From Dasypus novemcinctus (taxonomy: Eukaryota; Chordata; Mammalia; Cingulata; Dasypodidae), in NCBI RefSeq assembly GCF_030445035.2, contig NC_080704.1:29750200-29814199 (forward strand): a stretch of 64,000 nucleotides of DNA, written 5' to 3'. The notes below the pieces were generated by a model, which did not search any database, was not told the origin of the DNA, and saw only the letters and a list, made by a program, of their open reading frames with translations. Shown here in pieces: positions 45,672 through 58,199 of the stretch. Made by a program: the position numbers and the translations under genes. Numbering within the stretch: the stretch's first letter is position 1; each line of letters begins with the position of its first letter.

Positions 45672-45865
45672 AGATGAAAGTCCTGGAGTTGTAGGACAAG
45701 GTCAATGATACTATCTCCAGGGCCTTCCCATCCCTGATGATGAGGCTTTGAGAGATGAGGAGAGAACCCAAATCAGAGTTGCAGTCAGGCCTGGCACTGC
45801 TACCATAGCCAGTGCACATTACAGATCCTCATCCAGCAGATTTTCCTACCTCTAATCAAGTCTGA
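45672..45865 (+). pseudogene. MAGEB pseudogene, C-terminal fragment
   Basis: Begins at the SKMKVLE segment of the MAGE homology domain, continues through the last helix and C-terminal tail to a TAA near 45857, and then MAGE 3' UTR. There are in-frame stops and small indels (a stop after KVLEL; an altered EEALRDEE region). All sequence upstream in the gene is gone. The piece lies 24 bases after the proviral target duplication. It is the likely counterpart, in unit 2, of the N-terminal pseudogene at 7198. Confidence 0.85.
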
Positions 45866-47395
45866 AGCAGGTTCTTCACTTTGTAGTCGAAGAAGTCAAT
45901 CAATGTTCTAAGTTGTGGAGGTTGATTTCAGGTTGGAAGGAATATCTTTCTATTAATGTATTATGTGGTAAATTGGAAATTTTAATTTACCTTTTTTCCC
46001 TTCCTCCCTTTCTTCCTCTATCCCTTCTTTTCTTCCTTCTTTCTCTCCTTCCTTTTTCCCTTTTTTGTTTTTTTAAGTATTGTTCCTTTTAATAGAAGTT
46101 TTAAATGGCTTCAGAATATACATTTATGAATCACTTTGGTTATACATTGTTGTGTATCATGGTAAGAGTATGAGATATGGTGTTTTGTAAAACAAATTAG
46201 GAAAACTTCCATCTTGTTTTGTGATCCAGATAATGTCATATGCAAGTAGATGTTTCTTTGACACTATGAAGGAACTCAGCAATGAATCTGTTGTGCTCAA
46301 GAAGTAGTGATAAATAAATTGAAAGACTATCAACTCTTAGCTTTCCCAATACTTTGTCATTATATAAAATAAGATACATACTTGAATTTGCTTAACTATT
46401 AAAAAATCCTAGAGAAATTAAATGTTAATAAATTTAGATATCATAGTCATTGCCTTGTTTATTCCCTAAACATTAATTGAATATCTGCTCTTTGGAAAAC
46501 ACTGTGCAATTGCACAGGATCTTTGTGATAGGAACATTTGGATGTTGGTGAGGCATCACGGTAGCCCACAGGGACAATTAGAAAGGGGAAGTGAGTAGGT
46601 CGGGGTCTAGGTGAGAGCAGATAAGTGTAAATGGACTGAGAAAAGTCTCTTTGAGCATTTGGGAAACTGAAATTCTTCAGTGGGACTGATGCTTTAATTT
46701 GTGAGGTGGGTGAGGTAGAGTTAGAGGTAGGCAACAATTACCTAACATCAGATAGTGTGTTTCAGAGTTGAGAGATTAAAAGTCTGGAATGCAAAGTGAC
46801 TCTTAGCAGTTACTCTTGAACCCTAGATAAACTAAAGAGAAACTTTCCACTTGGGGAGGTAAGGTCAGTATCCTGTGTACTTGTCCAATGCCTTTGACCA
46901 TAGTATGCAATTGTTTACATACTTAACTCCAAACACATGATGGCTCCCATAATAACAAAAGGATGACTCAGAGGGTGGAATCAAGAGCCCACAAGATAGA
47001 GCTAATAACCAAGATAATAATTTTCTTTCCTTTAGTGAAAATTGAAAATTGCTATTGGCCAGTAACTCTTTTGTATCTCTTATTTCAACTGTTTTTAAAA
47101 AGGAATGACTATAGGTATTATCCCAGTCCTGTCACAACATTATAAGTTGGGTGTTTTGGTAAAGATAACATCTCTCTTTTGTTTCACAGATCCACAAATA
47201 TTGTATTGTGCCTAGTTGGTATACTTAGAGAACTAGACTCCAAGAGCCTCATCATATGCATGTGGACTGGATTTAAATGATCTGATTAGATATTGAGCTG
47301 ATGCTGTAAGGGGATCAAACTTTTGGGGATCTTGTGAGGGGTGAATGTAGCCTGCATAAGGCAGAGACATGAAGCATGAAGGCTACAGGATAGAC
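45866..47395 (+). other. 3' flank of the dead MAGE copy
   Basis: Aligns in stretches with the flanks of the other MAGE copies (46440-46560 with 56660-56720 and 61790-61850; 46560-46800 with 56930-57070). A pyrimidine-rich run lies at 45990-46070. No gene. Confidence 0.55.
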
Positions 47396-47953
47396 TGTGG
47401 CAGAGAGAATTGTATGTGGACCCCATGATTCATACTTCCTGGTTAAACCTTATATACTCCTTTCTTTGAGTTTGGGTAGACTCTGTGATTTGCTCCTATC
47501 CAATAGGTTATGGCAAAGGTGATAGAATGTTACTCCAGTGATTATATCACACTATATGTCAAAGGTTAGATGTCATTCCCCTGATTATGGACTTCATATA
47601 AGCCATAATTTTGCTAAAAGATAGCATTCTTACTCTCTTGTTTGCTGTAAGTTGTTCATTTGCCATGTGTGAGAAAATTATGGAGATGGCCACATGGATG
47701 GAACAGCAGGCAGCGTTTAGGAACTGAGGCTGGCCTCTAACCAATACTCAGGAAAAAAATTAAACTCTTATTCCAGCAGAAAAAAGTAATGAGTTATGCC
47801 AACAAACTGAGTGAGTTTGAAAGTGGATACTTCTCCAGGTGAAACTTCACATAGCCCAGCTGACACACAGAAACTGTGAGGTAAAAAATTTGCATTTTTT
47901 TTAAACGGCCAAATTTGTGGTAATATGTAATGCAGCAATGGAAAAATAATGCA
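47396..47953 (+). mobile_element. MLT1-like MaLR solo LTR (paralog of 10678-11320)
   Basis: Same start (TGTGGCAGAGAGAATTG), same internal order and same 3' end as the unit 1 copy. Confidence 0.75.
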
Positions 47954-49114
47954 AGAAGAACATGTTAATTTATTTACCCAGATATTAATCATTTCTTCAT
48001 TCCTTGTGTTCCAATTTTCTCAGTCTAAAGTGGTTATCTGGTGACAGGCAGGAATAAGTTCATGGTTAATGGCATGATGCAGATGGCATCTATCATCTTC
48101 CACTTTCCCTTCAACTTATGTCTATATGGACCTATTTCTGTTGCCCCTTTCCACATTTAGGGTGACAGTCAGCCTAAACTTTTCCAACCAGGATGCCCAT
48201 AATACCATTTGTATGATGGAGAGTCCTCATTTGGATACTTCCAGGACATATCCTGCCTGAGTGGTAGTAATTCATTTTCTTGAGAAGAAGGCCTTACCAA
48301 TGAGATCCTTAGAAGCTGTCTGCCCACTATGGAATTAGCTCAGGGTCACTACTAGCTTTCTGTCCTTTCTCCACTCAGAGCAGCTCTGATGTCTGCAAGG
48401 AGAGAGACCTCTCCCTTGCTACATTAAGTACTCCAAATCCCAGTTAGGACCTATACAAGAGGGTCTCTGTGCTAAACAGCAGCCTGTGCCAAACACCTTC
48501 ACCTGGGCAACAAATGGGGAGAGGCCCACCTCCCCAGTTTCCTCACTCCATGAAAGGAGAACCTATCCTGATGGGGGAGGAGGTAGGAAAGTGCTCCTAG
48601 CATATCTGGGCAAGCTGTATCTACCTCTCAGTCACTAAACGTCTTCTTGGTTCTTTTTAGTGTGTCTGTATTCATCAGCCCTTTATTCCCTGGTCACTAC
48701 TCTATGGGACAGTCTAGTCCAGGTTACACTTCTTGGAGGTCTAGAGATCCACAATTCAACAGGGGCATGGGTGCTGAGGTACATGGATTGCACAGATCCT
48801 TGGCACTGGCAGCTGTGAAGCCAACGTTAAGTCTCGTGCACTATTGTTAGAATGTGACTGCCCATGATAGTATTGAGGCCCACTAATGTGGGGAAAAGGG
48901 TGCTGAAGGAACTGCCATTTTTCAGAATGGGTTGCAACTTCTTTTCCTTTCTCGCTCATATCATCCTCAGCCTTACTGTTTCTTAACTGACCAATGTCCC
49001 CAGACTCTTTTAGTCCTTTTCCCTCCAGAACCCTGCTTGACTTTGTTGATGGCTCTCTCATTGACAGAGCACAAGGATCCTTTTTCTAGTCTCTACTGTT
49101 ACGTATTATGAGAG
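47954..49114. other. unassigned duplicated non-coding sequence
   Basis: Paralogous to 11321-12830. No conserved frames. Confidence 0.55.
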
Positions 49115-49722
49115 TTTAACTGAACATGGACCGAGTCAGCCATTTTGGTGGAAGTCAGGGTTGGAAATGCAGCCACAATGAGACTTTGTCCTTAGCATTG
49201 TTACTGAATTGACTTGAGGCTTTTAGGATGATGTGATGGAAAGAATATATTTTGCATGTGGGAATAACATGTCTTTTTTGGATCCAAAGAGTGGACTATG
49301 GTGGTTTAGAGCTATGTAGCCCAGAAAAACATCTCTTTAATCTTAATCCATTCCTGTTGGGTGTGGCCCAACTGAATGGGGATGTGTCTTAATCCTATTA
49401 CTGGAGTCCTTTAGAAGCAGAATGAAATTCAGACAGGAGAGAGAAACCAGAAGGAGCAGCCAGAAGCTGGAAGTCAGTGGAGCCCAGAAGGGAAAGGATA
49501 AGCCAGGAGAGGATGCCGTGTACATTGCCATGTGACAGAAAAGCCAAGGACCAAAGATCCTAGCATCTCCCCTGAGAACACCAGTCTTCTGAGAGAAAGC
49601 ATGCCTTGATGACACCTTGATTTTGGACTTCTCCTAGCCTCAATTCTGTGAGCCAATGAATTCCCATTGTTTAAGCCAAACCACTGTATGGCATTTGATT
49701 TAGCAGCCAGGAGACTAAAACA
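49115..49722 (+). mobile_element. MaLR-like internal end plus DR2 LTR
   Basis: 49190-49285 reads like the end of a MaLR internal region ('gatgtgatggaaagaatatattttgcatgtggg'). 49290-49722 is a DR2 LTR, with 'cttaatccattcctgt.gggtgtgg', 'taatcctattactggagtcctt' and 'gagactaaaaca'. The whole piece is absent from unit 1 at about 12830. Confidence 0.6.
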
Positions 49723-49724
49723 TT

Positions 49725-52235
49725 TATGTTTGAAAATCATTATAATAAAAAAATTTAAGGAATGTGTTAAATTCACCTGGAACTGATTTTTGTATCCCAT
49801 GTGAGATAAGGTTCCAATGCACTTTGTTTTCAATAGTTGCTCCACTGTCATTTCTTATTAAAAAGTCTGCTGTTGCCCCACTTCTCTGTACAGTCATTTT
49901 TAATAAATCAGGAGTCCATGCATATGGCCTGTTTTTGTCTCACTGGTCTATTCGCTTTTCCCTACACCTCTATTATGATATCACTTCTTAATTACTACAG
50001 TATTTAAAACATATAATCCTTAATTTTTGGAAGAGTATATTTTTTATGTTCTTGGTCAAGAGTATATTGACTATTACTGAAAATTTGCTAATCAATTTAA
50101 ACATTAGAATTAGCTTGTCAAGTTTCACACACACGTACATTAACTTAGAGCTTATTGGTTTTTTTTTTCGTGTGTTTGGCAAGGGGTTATCTTCATCTGT
50201 AGATTAAATTTGGTCAGAATTAACAGGCTTACAATATTGAATCTTCCTATCTATGAACATACAATATTTCTCTATTTTGTTAGGTCTCCATAATTTTTTC
50301 TAAATAAAAGATGTATAGTTTTCCCATATTGCACTTATACTTTTTTATTATGTGTATTCTTAGATAGCAGGTATTTTGTTATGGTAATTTACAAGTTTTA
50401 TTTTCCTTAATTTTATCTTTACAATGTTTATTGATGCAGAAACACCATGCATAGTCATGTGATTATCTCAGCAACCTTTCAAAATACTTTTTGATTTGAG
50501 AGTTTATCTTTAGTAGATTTTCTACACATACAATTGTTCTCATCTCTTAATGATAATAACTCTGTTTCTTTATTTCTGATCCACAGTCCATTGATTTCTT
50601 CTGGTTTCCACGCCTTCACTATATAGTATCTTCATTAAAATGTTGAATAGCAGGCATCATGGTCTACCTCCCAATTTTAATGAAAATGTTTCAACATCTC
50701 CACATTAAGACTTTAACTTTCAGTTTTTTTTTTCCTTTGGTAGATATCCTTTTTCTAGTATGATGACATATCTTTTTACCAGAAGTGATTGTAGGTTTTT
50801 ATGAAACACTTTTCTGTATCAAATGATAAGATTTTTCTTATCTAATCTGCCCATGAGGTATTCTAGGCCTGGACCTATTTGCCCTCAAATCCATTTCTCA
50901 TGCTTCCCCTGCTCTATTCTCTACTATAAAGGGCTGGCTTCCAATTCCTATTATCTCCAATGTCTGGATGCCAGCTTGGTTTAGCCAAGAGGTGGCAGTA
51001 ACAGGAGATTAGGGCCCAGGAAAATGGGAGTGCCCAGAGTTTTTCTCATTCTCTCCCTCAGAATCAGATAGTTTCTATGTCAAGCACTACATCTTCTGCA
51101 CGGCTACAGACCCCATCAGACCAGTTCGCCATGGTTGTATCCCAATTACCAGGTTCTAGTAAAACTGCTTCCTCTTTTTGTACTTCTAGTCTAGAGGTAG
51201 GAATGACTTCCTCAAGTTGCTTAGTATTATTTTGCTCGATTCTTTCCTCATTTCCTTCTCCACCACTTGAATAACCACTCTCCTGCAATAAATTCCCTCT
51301 AATTATATATTTAGAAGAGTTTGTGTTTGGATATTCCCTGAATATTGCAGTTGGCCAAATGTACTGATTGATTTTTTAATGCCAATCCTTTCATTCCTAG
51401 GTTAATCTTAAATCTGTCACTCATGGTTAAATTCTATTAATAAATAAAAGAAAGTAAAATACCCCTTGGACCCTGAACCCTCCTCTGTTTATAGCCTCAA
51501 AAATATTTTTTACACCCACTAGTATAAAATATACCTAGAGATATTCAAAATTATAAGACTATAATAGAGAGATCTATTATATCTCACTTGTAAAATTTTT
51601 GAGCACTACACATAAAGCTCTATAGCACTATCTGCTTTATACAGATGAAGTGGTATTCAGAAGGTTATTTATAGCCTTAAATATATTTATTGGGGAAAAT
51701 GTTTAAGACATCCAAACATTCAAGAAGCTAGAAAAAGAACTGCATATTAAACCCAAAGAAGCAGAAGATCAGAAATAATGAAGATAAATGCAGAAGTGAT
51801 GAATTAGGAGACGATGGAGTCAATTAATGAAAGACAATTCTTGAAGACATTTATACAACAATTTTTATAAATATTAGCAATTATGAAAGAAAGAGGTAGA
51901 AATCATTGATATTAGATAAATAAAAATTTATAAGATAAAGGTGCAGAAGAGATTTAAAATTTATAAGAAGACACTGTAAATGAATTTATCAGTATCTCAG
52001 GACAACAGATGGTGGGTAAGGAAAAGTTTCTACATATAGAAAAATCTCAGGTAATAAACCTAAAAGAATTATAGAATTAGAATTACCATTCTGCAGCCAC
52101 TAATGGATTAATGGATAAAGGTAATGATCCTCAATTTTTGCCTATGTCACTACAAAGGGAAACAACAGCTATTATGTGTCTTCTAATGGGAGTATAGTGT
52201 CACCTCTGGAGTGAACTTGCCAAAAAAACCCAAAT
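49725..52235. other. unassigned duplicated non-coding sequence
   Basis: Paralogous to 12840-17230 minus the insertions there. It supplies the empty sites for 13113-13600 and 14587-15048. No gene. Confidence 0.55.
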
Positions 52236-52239
52236 GAAA

Positions 52240-52510
52240 AATGGTGCTATGTTTTTTTGTGGAGCCCAGAAAATCCTGTTCTTAAATTAACCCATTTCTG
52301 TGCCTGTAGATGGGACCTTTTGATTAGATTCAGTTAGGTTTTTTATTAGATCCTTTTGATTAGATTACTTCAGTTAAGGGCCTTTGATTATACTGTGGGA
52401 CCCAGGATGGATCTTATTCCTCTTACTGGAGTCCTTTATAAATGGAGGTAGGGTAGCTCAACTTGATCTATATAGACAGAGAAGGGTGCCCCAAGGAAAG
52501 AACACTGGAG
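52240..52510 (+). mobile_element. DR2 LTR, 5' part
   Basis: Matches the left half of the 49290 copy ('cccatttctgtgcctgtagatgggaccttttgattag...cctcttactggagtcctttataaatgg'). The right half is missing. Confidence 0.55.
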
Positions 52511-52879
52511 CCAAGTTCACTCACACTCACATAGAGACAAATATCCTAAATACATTTATAGCATATTCAATATAGCAGTGAATTAAATGAAGAAATAGGC
52601 TGTATTCAAGGGCTGCAAAGATTATATTACATTATAAAATACAGTCAATTGGAAATCACTGAATTGGCATAAGAAGGAGAAGAAATATTCGATCATATAC
52701 AGAGGTAAAGAAAAATCTTTTGATAAAACTTCAAAACCAGACCATGGTAATAAATTTTAGAAAACTTACATTAGAAGGAAATGTATGAATTATACAGCAA
52801 GCAAAATTATGAGGAATATTATAAGCATGCCCAATAAAGCCTAGAACAAGACACAGATATAGTTTTGGAGCTGGAGCCC

Positions 52880-53235
52880 TGGGGAGAGACCTGAATGTTC
52901 ACCTGATAGTTTGCAGCTGAAGAGACCAGAGCCCTGAACAGCTGAGAAAGCCCAGAAAGAAACATGCCTCAGGGAGAGAGACAAGCCTTATGCTAGCCTA
53001 CAGCTGAGATCAGAAGAAGCTAGGACCATGGAGCCTTAGGAGGAAGAGGAAGTCTGAACCCTCGCAGAGAACAGCAGCCATCTTGCTCCAACACGTGGCA
53101 ATAGACTTTGGTGAGGGAAGTAACTTACGCTTTATGGCCCTGTGACTGTAAACTTCTACCCCAAGTAAATACCTTTTATAAATGCCAACAGATATTTGGT
53201 ATTTTACATCAGCACTCCTTTGGCTGACTAATACA
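52880..53235 (+). mobile_element. dispersed repeat DR3
   Basis: Reverse of 6400-6720: 'ctgatagtttgcagctgaaga', 'ggccctgtgactgtaaacttctaccccaagtaaatacc'. Ends near 'ctggctgactaatacag'. Likely a mammalian LTR or DNA element. Confidence 0.5.
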
Positions 53236-53389
53236 GATGGCAACCAAATTCTGTGTCCCAGTTCCCAAATCAACTGTGGAGAAGCTAAAAAAGTAATAAA
53301 GAAAGAACAATATAAACAGCAGCAAAACAACCCCCCCCCAAAAAAAAAAAAAAAAAGAGAAACCTCTTAGGGACACTAATTCTGCGCTG

Positions 53390-54340
53390 AATTAGCATCT
53401 GACTGTGGGCAGGTGGGGGCCTTACCTGAGTTGAGACAGGTCTGTGGCCAGCAGCAGAAGGGGATATAACAGGATCCCTTGGAGGAAAGCTTTTCAAGTT
53501 CTGTCCTTGAGTCTTCCCAGTGTGCTTCGGGATAATGAATTTTGACTCCTTCACTGCAGGAAACTGAGGCAGCATCTCAGACTGGGCACCAGTGCCAGGG
53601 GGCAATATCAGGACAGCACAAAAGTTGGGGTTGGTTGAGGCAGTAGGACCACAGAGGCTGGGCTAATAACCACCTGAAGCCTCTTTAGTGGGTAAAAACT
53701 GGCCTTTTAAATGCTGCTTTTAATAGCATATAAGGGAAGGACTAAAATGGAATAGCGAGTATCACGTTGAATCCCGCATAATGAGGGAGGAATTCTTTCC
53801 TGAAACCTTCAAGCACTGCCCCCAGTGTCAGTCTAGAGAGGTCCCGGACAGAGCTGTCAGGCTAAGGAGCCCATTCACTCTCTCCTGTGGGGTCTTAAGG
53901 GGCTTGATGGGTGGAGGGTGTACCTGAGGTCAGAAAAACAAGGAATCGCAGACCCTGGCAGAAGTCAGTGTGCAGTTCTTCTTAAGTGAAAACTGAGGGG
54001 CTCTGGGCCCCAGAAGAGAGCGGACCCGGCAGAGTGTGCTCCTCCACCCCCAACACCTACCCAGGAGTCAACCTTGCCAGGCCAGGCAGAAGCAGCCACG
54101 AGGTGTACCTCAGGGGTATCAAGGACTCCAGGCCTTGGGCCTGAGGGCGTGGCCTCAGCTCAGCAGAGGGCAAGTGGCCCAGCCTGTAGGAGCCCGGATA
54201 AGACACTGAGTGAGGAACCGAGAGTAACACTAACCCTAGGACAGAAGACTCCCAAGGAGTCCTGCCTGTACGATCACTGTCCAGAAGCCCCAGGAGAGGC
54301 TGTTATGCTCAGGCTCACCCTTCCATCCTCCTCAGGCAGG
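53390..54340 (+). pseudogene. 5' region of dead MAGEB copy
   Basis: 53420-53640 aligns with 22940-23165 ('gtctgtggccagcagcagaagg...', 'gggcaatatcaggacagcacaaaag'), and 53930-54330 with the exon/promoter modules ('cctgagggcgtggcctcagctcagcagaggg'). An R1-type insertion follows at 54345. CpGs are mostly lost here compared with the live copy. Confidence 0.7.
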
Positions 54341-54344
54341 GATT

Positions 54345-54836
54345 CTTTTTTTTTTTTTTTACACTTTTCAAATTAAAGGTAATAGATTACAAAGAACGTT
54401 ACATTAAAAAAACATAAACATAAGAGGTTCCCGTATACCCAGTTCCTCACCCCCCACCCCACTATTTTTGTAAATTGTATTTTTTTGAAGATATATACAT
54501 CACACAAAAAAATGTTACATTAAAAAATATAAGAGGTTCCCATATACCCCCACCCCCCCACCCCACTCCTCCCACACCAACAACCTCCTCCATCATTGTG
54601 GCACACTCATCACACTCGGTGAACACATTTTGGAGCCCTGCTGCACCACATAGATAATAGTTTACCCTGTAAGTCACACTCTCCCCCAGTGCATTCAGTA
54701 GGTTAAGGCAGGATATATAAAGTCCAGCATCTGATCCCGCAGTATCATTTAGGACAACTCAAAGTCCCCAAAATGCCCCCACATCACTTCTCTTCTTCCC
54801 TCTCTCTGCCCTCAGCAACTACTGTGGTCACTTGTT
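54345..54836 (-). mobile_element. R1-related retroposon, reverse, with duplicated tail
   Basis: A T run at 54346-54360 is followed by two successive tail-like segments (54361-54470 and 54475-54560), each leading to 'aagaggttccc.tatacccc', and then a body matching 1925-2230. It splits the dead MAGE 5' region. Confidence 0.65.
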
Positions 54837-54837
54837 C

Positions 54838-55005
54838 CGTGGACCACTTTGTCAATCAGGTGAAAACTACAGGCCCCTTAGGAAGTCCACACTCTACTGT
54901 GTATTATTTAATATTTCACACCGGCACCAACACAAGAATAATGTTTTTTGGAATTTCATTTCAAGCTCACGGACCCCTGGTTAAGAACTCCTGTCCTAGG
55001 GGGTC
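54838..55005. mobile_element. dispersed repeat DR4
   Basis: Matches 34970-35150 ('gtcaatcaggtgaaaactacaggccccttaggaagtccacactctactgtgtatta'). Confidence 0.5.
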
Positions 55006-55009
55006 TCAC

Positions 55010-55640
55010 AGCCAGGATTCACGGAAAGGCCTGTCTGTTCTATGAGAATTCCCGCTCCCCCCACCAACAGGGTGGGGAGGGCTGCACAGAGCCCTGCACC
55101 TGCCGTCCGCCCTGGGAGACCTCAGGTGGGATGGACAGAAGTGGCTCACCTGGACTTCCTCCTCCACTGGCTGTGGGCGTTGACACTTTCATGTGAGAGC
55201 TTTGGCTTAGCTCAGCAAAAAGATGTGGAAGAGGCGTCCCAGGACCTATCAGCTGTCAAGGTGATTATCCTGAGTTAGAGCTGCAGGGACACCATGCAGA
55301 ACAGAGACGGCCCCACCAAACCCCATCCCACTCCACCCGGGCTGTCGGCCCTGGGAGGTCCCAGACATAGCTGTTAAACCCAACACCCCCAATTCCCATG
55401 CAGTGTTCTCATAAAATAAAGACTTTGGTCAGAGGTGGAAGGACTCAGGTAGCCAGAAACCCTAAATGGAATCACCAATGCAGGGAGTCCGAATTGGGGG
55501 AGGGGGGGTAGGGGTGGACACTTTCCCAGGACGGGTCTCCTGATGACCCTCCTGGGCGTGAAGTCTGAGGCCAGTTCTTCACTTTGGGGTTGAAAAGGGC
55601 TGCGACATTCTGAGGAGTGGTGACTGAGCTGGGCTGGAGG
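55010..55640 (+). pseudogene. dead MAGEB copy: upstream module fused to a coding remnant
   Basis: 55020-55310 resembles 24010-24150 (the 'gaagtggctcacctggacttcc...gctgtgggcgttgac' module). At 55525-55560 lies a fragment matching the LPKTGLLMTLLG segment of the homology domain, and immediately after it 55560-55640 matches the MAGE 3' UTR ('gaagtctgaggccagttcttcactttg' compare 45862-45892). Everything between is deleted, and so is the N-terminus. Confidence 0.8.
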
Positions 55641-55746
55641 GAACAAAGTATATGTCTCCTTTTTTTCATGTTCTGAACATCTGATGCCTATGTCTAATAG
55701 GTTCCTCTTCCTTTGTTATTTTTCAAAATGTTCCTTTAAAATATAT

Positions 55747-56170
55747 ATATGGGAAGCGGACTTGGCCCAGTGGTTAGGGCGTCCGTCTACCATATGGGAG
55801 GTCCGCGGTTCAAACCCTTGGGCCTCCTTGACCCGTGTGGAGCTGGCCCATGCGCAGTGCTGATGCGCGCAAGGAGTGCCCTGCCACACAGGGGTGTCCC
55901 CGCGTAGGGGAGCCCCACGCGCAAGGAGTGCGCCCTGTAAGGAGAGCCGCCCAGCGCGAAAGAAAGTGCAGCCTGCCCAGGAGTGGTGCCACACACACAG
56001 AGAATTGATGCAGCAAGATGATGCAACTAAAAGACACAGATTCCTGTGCCGCTGACAACAGAAGTGGACAGAAAAGAAAAACAGGCAGCAAATGGACACA
56101 GAGAACAGACAACTGGGGGGGAGGGGAAGGGGAGAGAAATAAATAAAATAAATCTTTAAAAAAAAAAAAG
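55747..56170 (+). mobile_element. DAS-type tRNA SINE, full length
   Basis: Head gggaagcggacttggccca, then the 'gtccgcggttcaaaccc' B-box region, body and TAAATAAAATAAATCTTTAAA tail. Inserted in MAGE 3' flank. Very close to 9483-9880. Confidence 0.93.
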
Positions 56171-56179
56171 AACAAATGT

Positions 56180-57707
56180 TGTATGATCTCACTTATATGA
56201 AATAAATAGAATGTGCAAATTCCTGGAGTCAGAAATTAGAACACAGAAAAATTAAAATAAAATAAAATAGAATATATATATTTATTAGAGAAGTTCTGTG
56301 TTTACAGAACAATTATGTACAAAATGCAGGAACCAAATGTTTCTTTTTAATAGAAAGTTTATTTAGCTTCAAAATTTAAGTTTACTAGTGTCACTGATCA
56401 CATATTTATTGCTGTTTATCACATTTAAGAGTCAGGGGTTTGGAACAGTATAAATTCTCTTTGATGTTGGGATTTTCACAGAGATGTGAACATGAAAGAA
56501 TCCCTCAGTTAAAGAGTTGCATTCACAAAATAGAAAAAAACGTTCTTAGTTTGCCTTATTCCTTTTACTCTGTGTGTAGCATTAAAAGATATAAACATTC
56601 TTTTGCTTATTGTATGAACTAAATGCACTTGAAATTAAATCATAATAATGTAGACCTCTTACTTATTGCCTCTTTTATTTTATTCCCCCAAACATTAATT
56701 GAGAATCTGCTCTTTGAAGGGCTCCCTGCTACTACTGGGGATGGCAAGAAAAAGAAGGCTGAGCCACACCCCCAATGAATTTTTGAGTCTTCAAGCTGTA
56801 TGCATATGGGAAAACATTGATACACTCTCTTTTACCTAAAACACTAGTAAAATCAATGGAGGAGGAGATGAGGGAGGTTCCTGATAACAGAAGTCAAGTG
56901 TAAATTCCCTCAAGCGAGGCAGTTTGGAGCTGTGGGAAACAAAATCCCTCAGAAGGAGGTAATGGTACATTTCCCTGGTGGTGGGCTGGATGAGGCTGTG
57001 GAGATGGTGAGCAGAGGCCAGCACTCAGACAGCAAGTTCCAGAGTTGAGACACTGAGCCTGGGATGGAAAACTGCTCGTGACAGCTCCTAGGAATTGAGA
57101 GTAAAACTGGAGAAAAGTCCCAACCAGAGTCAGGAATGGAAGGTGTCCCTTGTTCTTTTCCAAATGCATTTTTAAAACAATGCAAAAAAAAAACCCTGGG
57201 TGTTTCCTGCACATCTCCAGGGAGTTTCTCAGAAATAAAGGCGATACATGTTCGAGGTGGGATGCTCAGAAGCTGCTGGTCTGCCTTTCTTGGTCCTGGG
57301 CTGGGAGAGCCAGGGTCCACTCCTTTCAAAGGCCCTTTAATCAGGATTTCTGGAGTGGGATTTGGCACATTCTAAGGTGGACTCGATTTTGAATGGTGAT
57401 GAAAAGAATGAAAATAGAATTGGTTTGGAGGGAAAGGCTGCAGGAAGGAGGGAAATTCTTGGTCCTTAATGTAGACAGGAGCTTTGAGTTGCATCTGGCC
57501 AGAGAAGACAAGTCCACACCCACATTAAATAACACATTCAGTAAAGGGGAAATTTAGCTCATCATACTAAGCAGCATTTTGGCTGATGTGGCTTTCTTTG
57601 AACAAGAGTGTTGCATATTTTCTAGGACCTCTTGGAAAAATTAATTCTCTGAGGGATGGTTGGTATCATCTGGGATCAAAATAATCACAGTAAAACTGCC
57701 ATTCCTT
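56180..57707 (+). other. dead MAGE copy 3' flank
   Basis: 56170-56290 carries a small L1 3'-end trace ('tgttgtatgatctcacttatatg'). 56340-57700 aligns with 26400-27830. Frames such as 57136-57375 are not kept between the copies. Confidence 0.55.
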
Positions 57708-57905
57708 CGAGACCTAATATCTGTCGGTCACTCTGCTAAGTGCTTTACGAACACGACATATATTATTACAGTTCTACATGATAGTTTATGAGATCCACTC
57801 CACAGATGAAGAACTTGCAATATTCTCAAGTGCACATGGCTAGTAAGTGACAGAGCCGGGTCTAGAGCCCCTGGTCTGAATTCATCTAGAGTCCACTCTG
57901 TTCCA
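57708..57905 (+). mobile_element. MIR (shared with 27840 and 63178)
   Basis: Core 'cactctgctaagtgctttacga', 'ccacagatgaagaacttgc', 'cacatggctagtaagtgacagagcc', 'tctgaattca'. Confidence 0.88.
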
Positions 57906-58199
57906 CTCCTCCCAGCCTGAAGCAGACCTTTTCTTTCTTAATTCTGTTTTCTTCTTCCTACCCCAGAATGTAATTCAGGCAATAAAAAGAAGGACCTTGT
58001 ACACAAGTACTGTTTTGGAACCCGCAGCCTTAATCATAAGAATTCCAAAAGGAATGTGGGGTATCGATAAAAAAAAAAAACTTAGGTGACAATAGGATCA
58101 TTTACTTATGCAATGCCTGTTAACCTCAAATGATCAGACTTACAAATTTATCTTGGACAGTCCCTTCTCTGGATAAAATAATATAGATTCTGGAACTTG

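Larger units (their letters stand above)
35880..52861 (+). repeat. segmental duplication, unit 2
   Basis: Counterpart of 2820-18455. It lacks the unit 1 insertions at 2924, 13113, 14587 and 17315, carries its own insertions (the provirus 36452-45647, LTR-type elements 49115-49722 and 52240-52510), and lacks the 4.0-7.6 kb stretch between the L1 remnant and the MAGE fragment. Confidence 0.85.

Noticed and set aside
55716-56192. 158-aa frame on the minus strand
   Set aside because: Antisense of the full-length DAS SINE.
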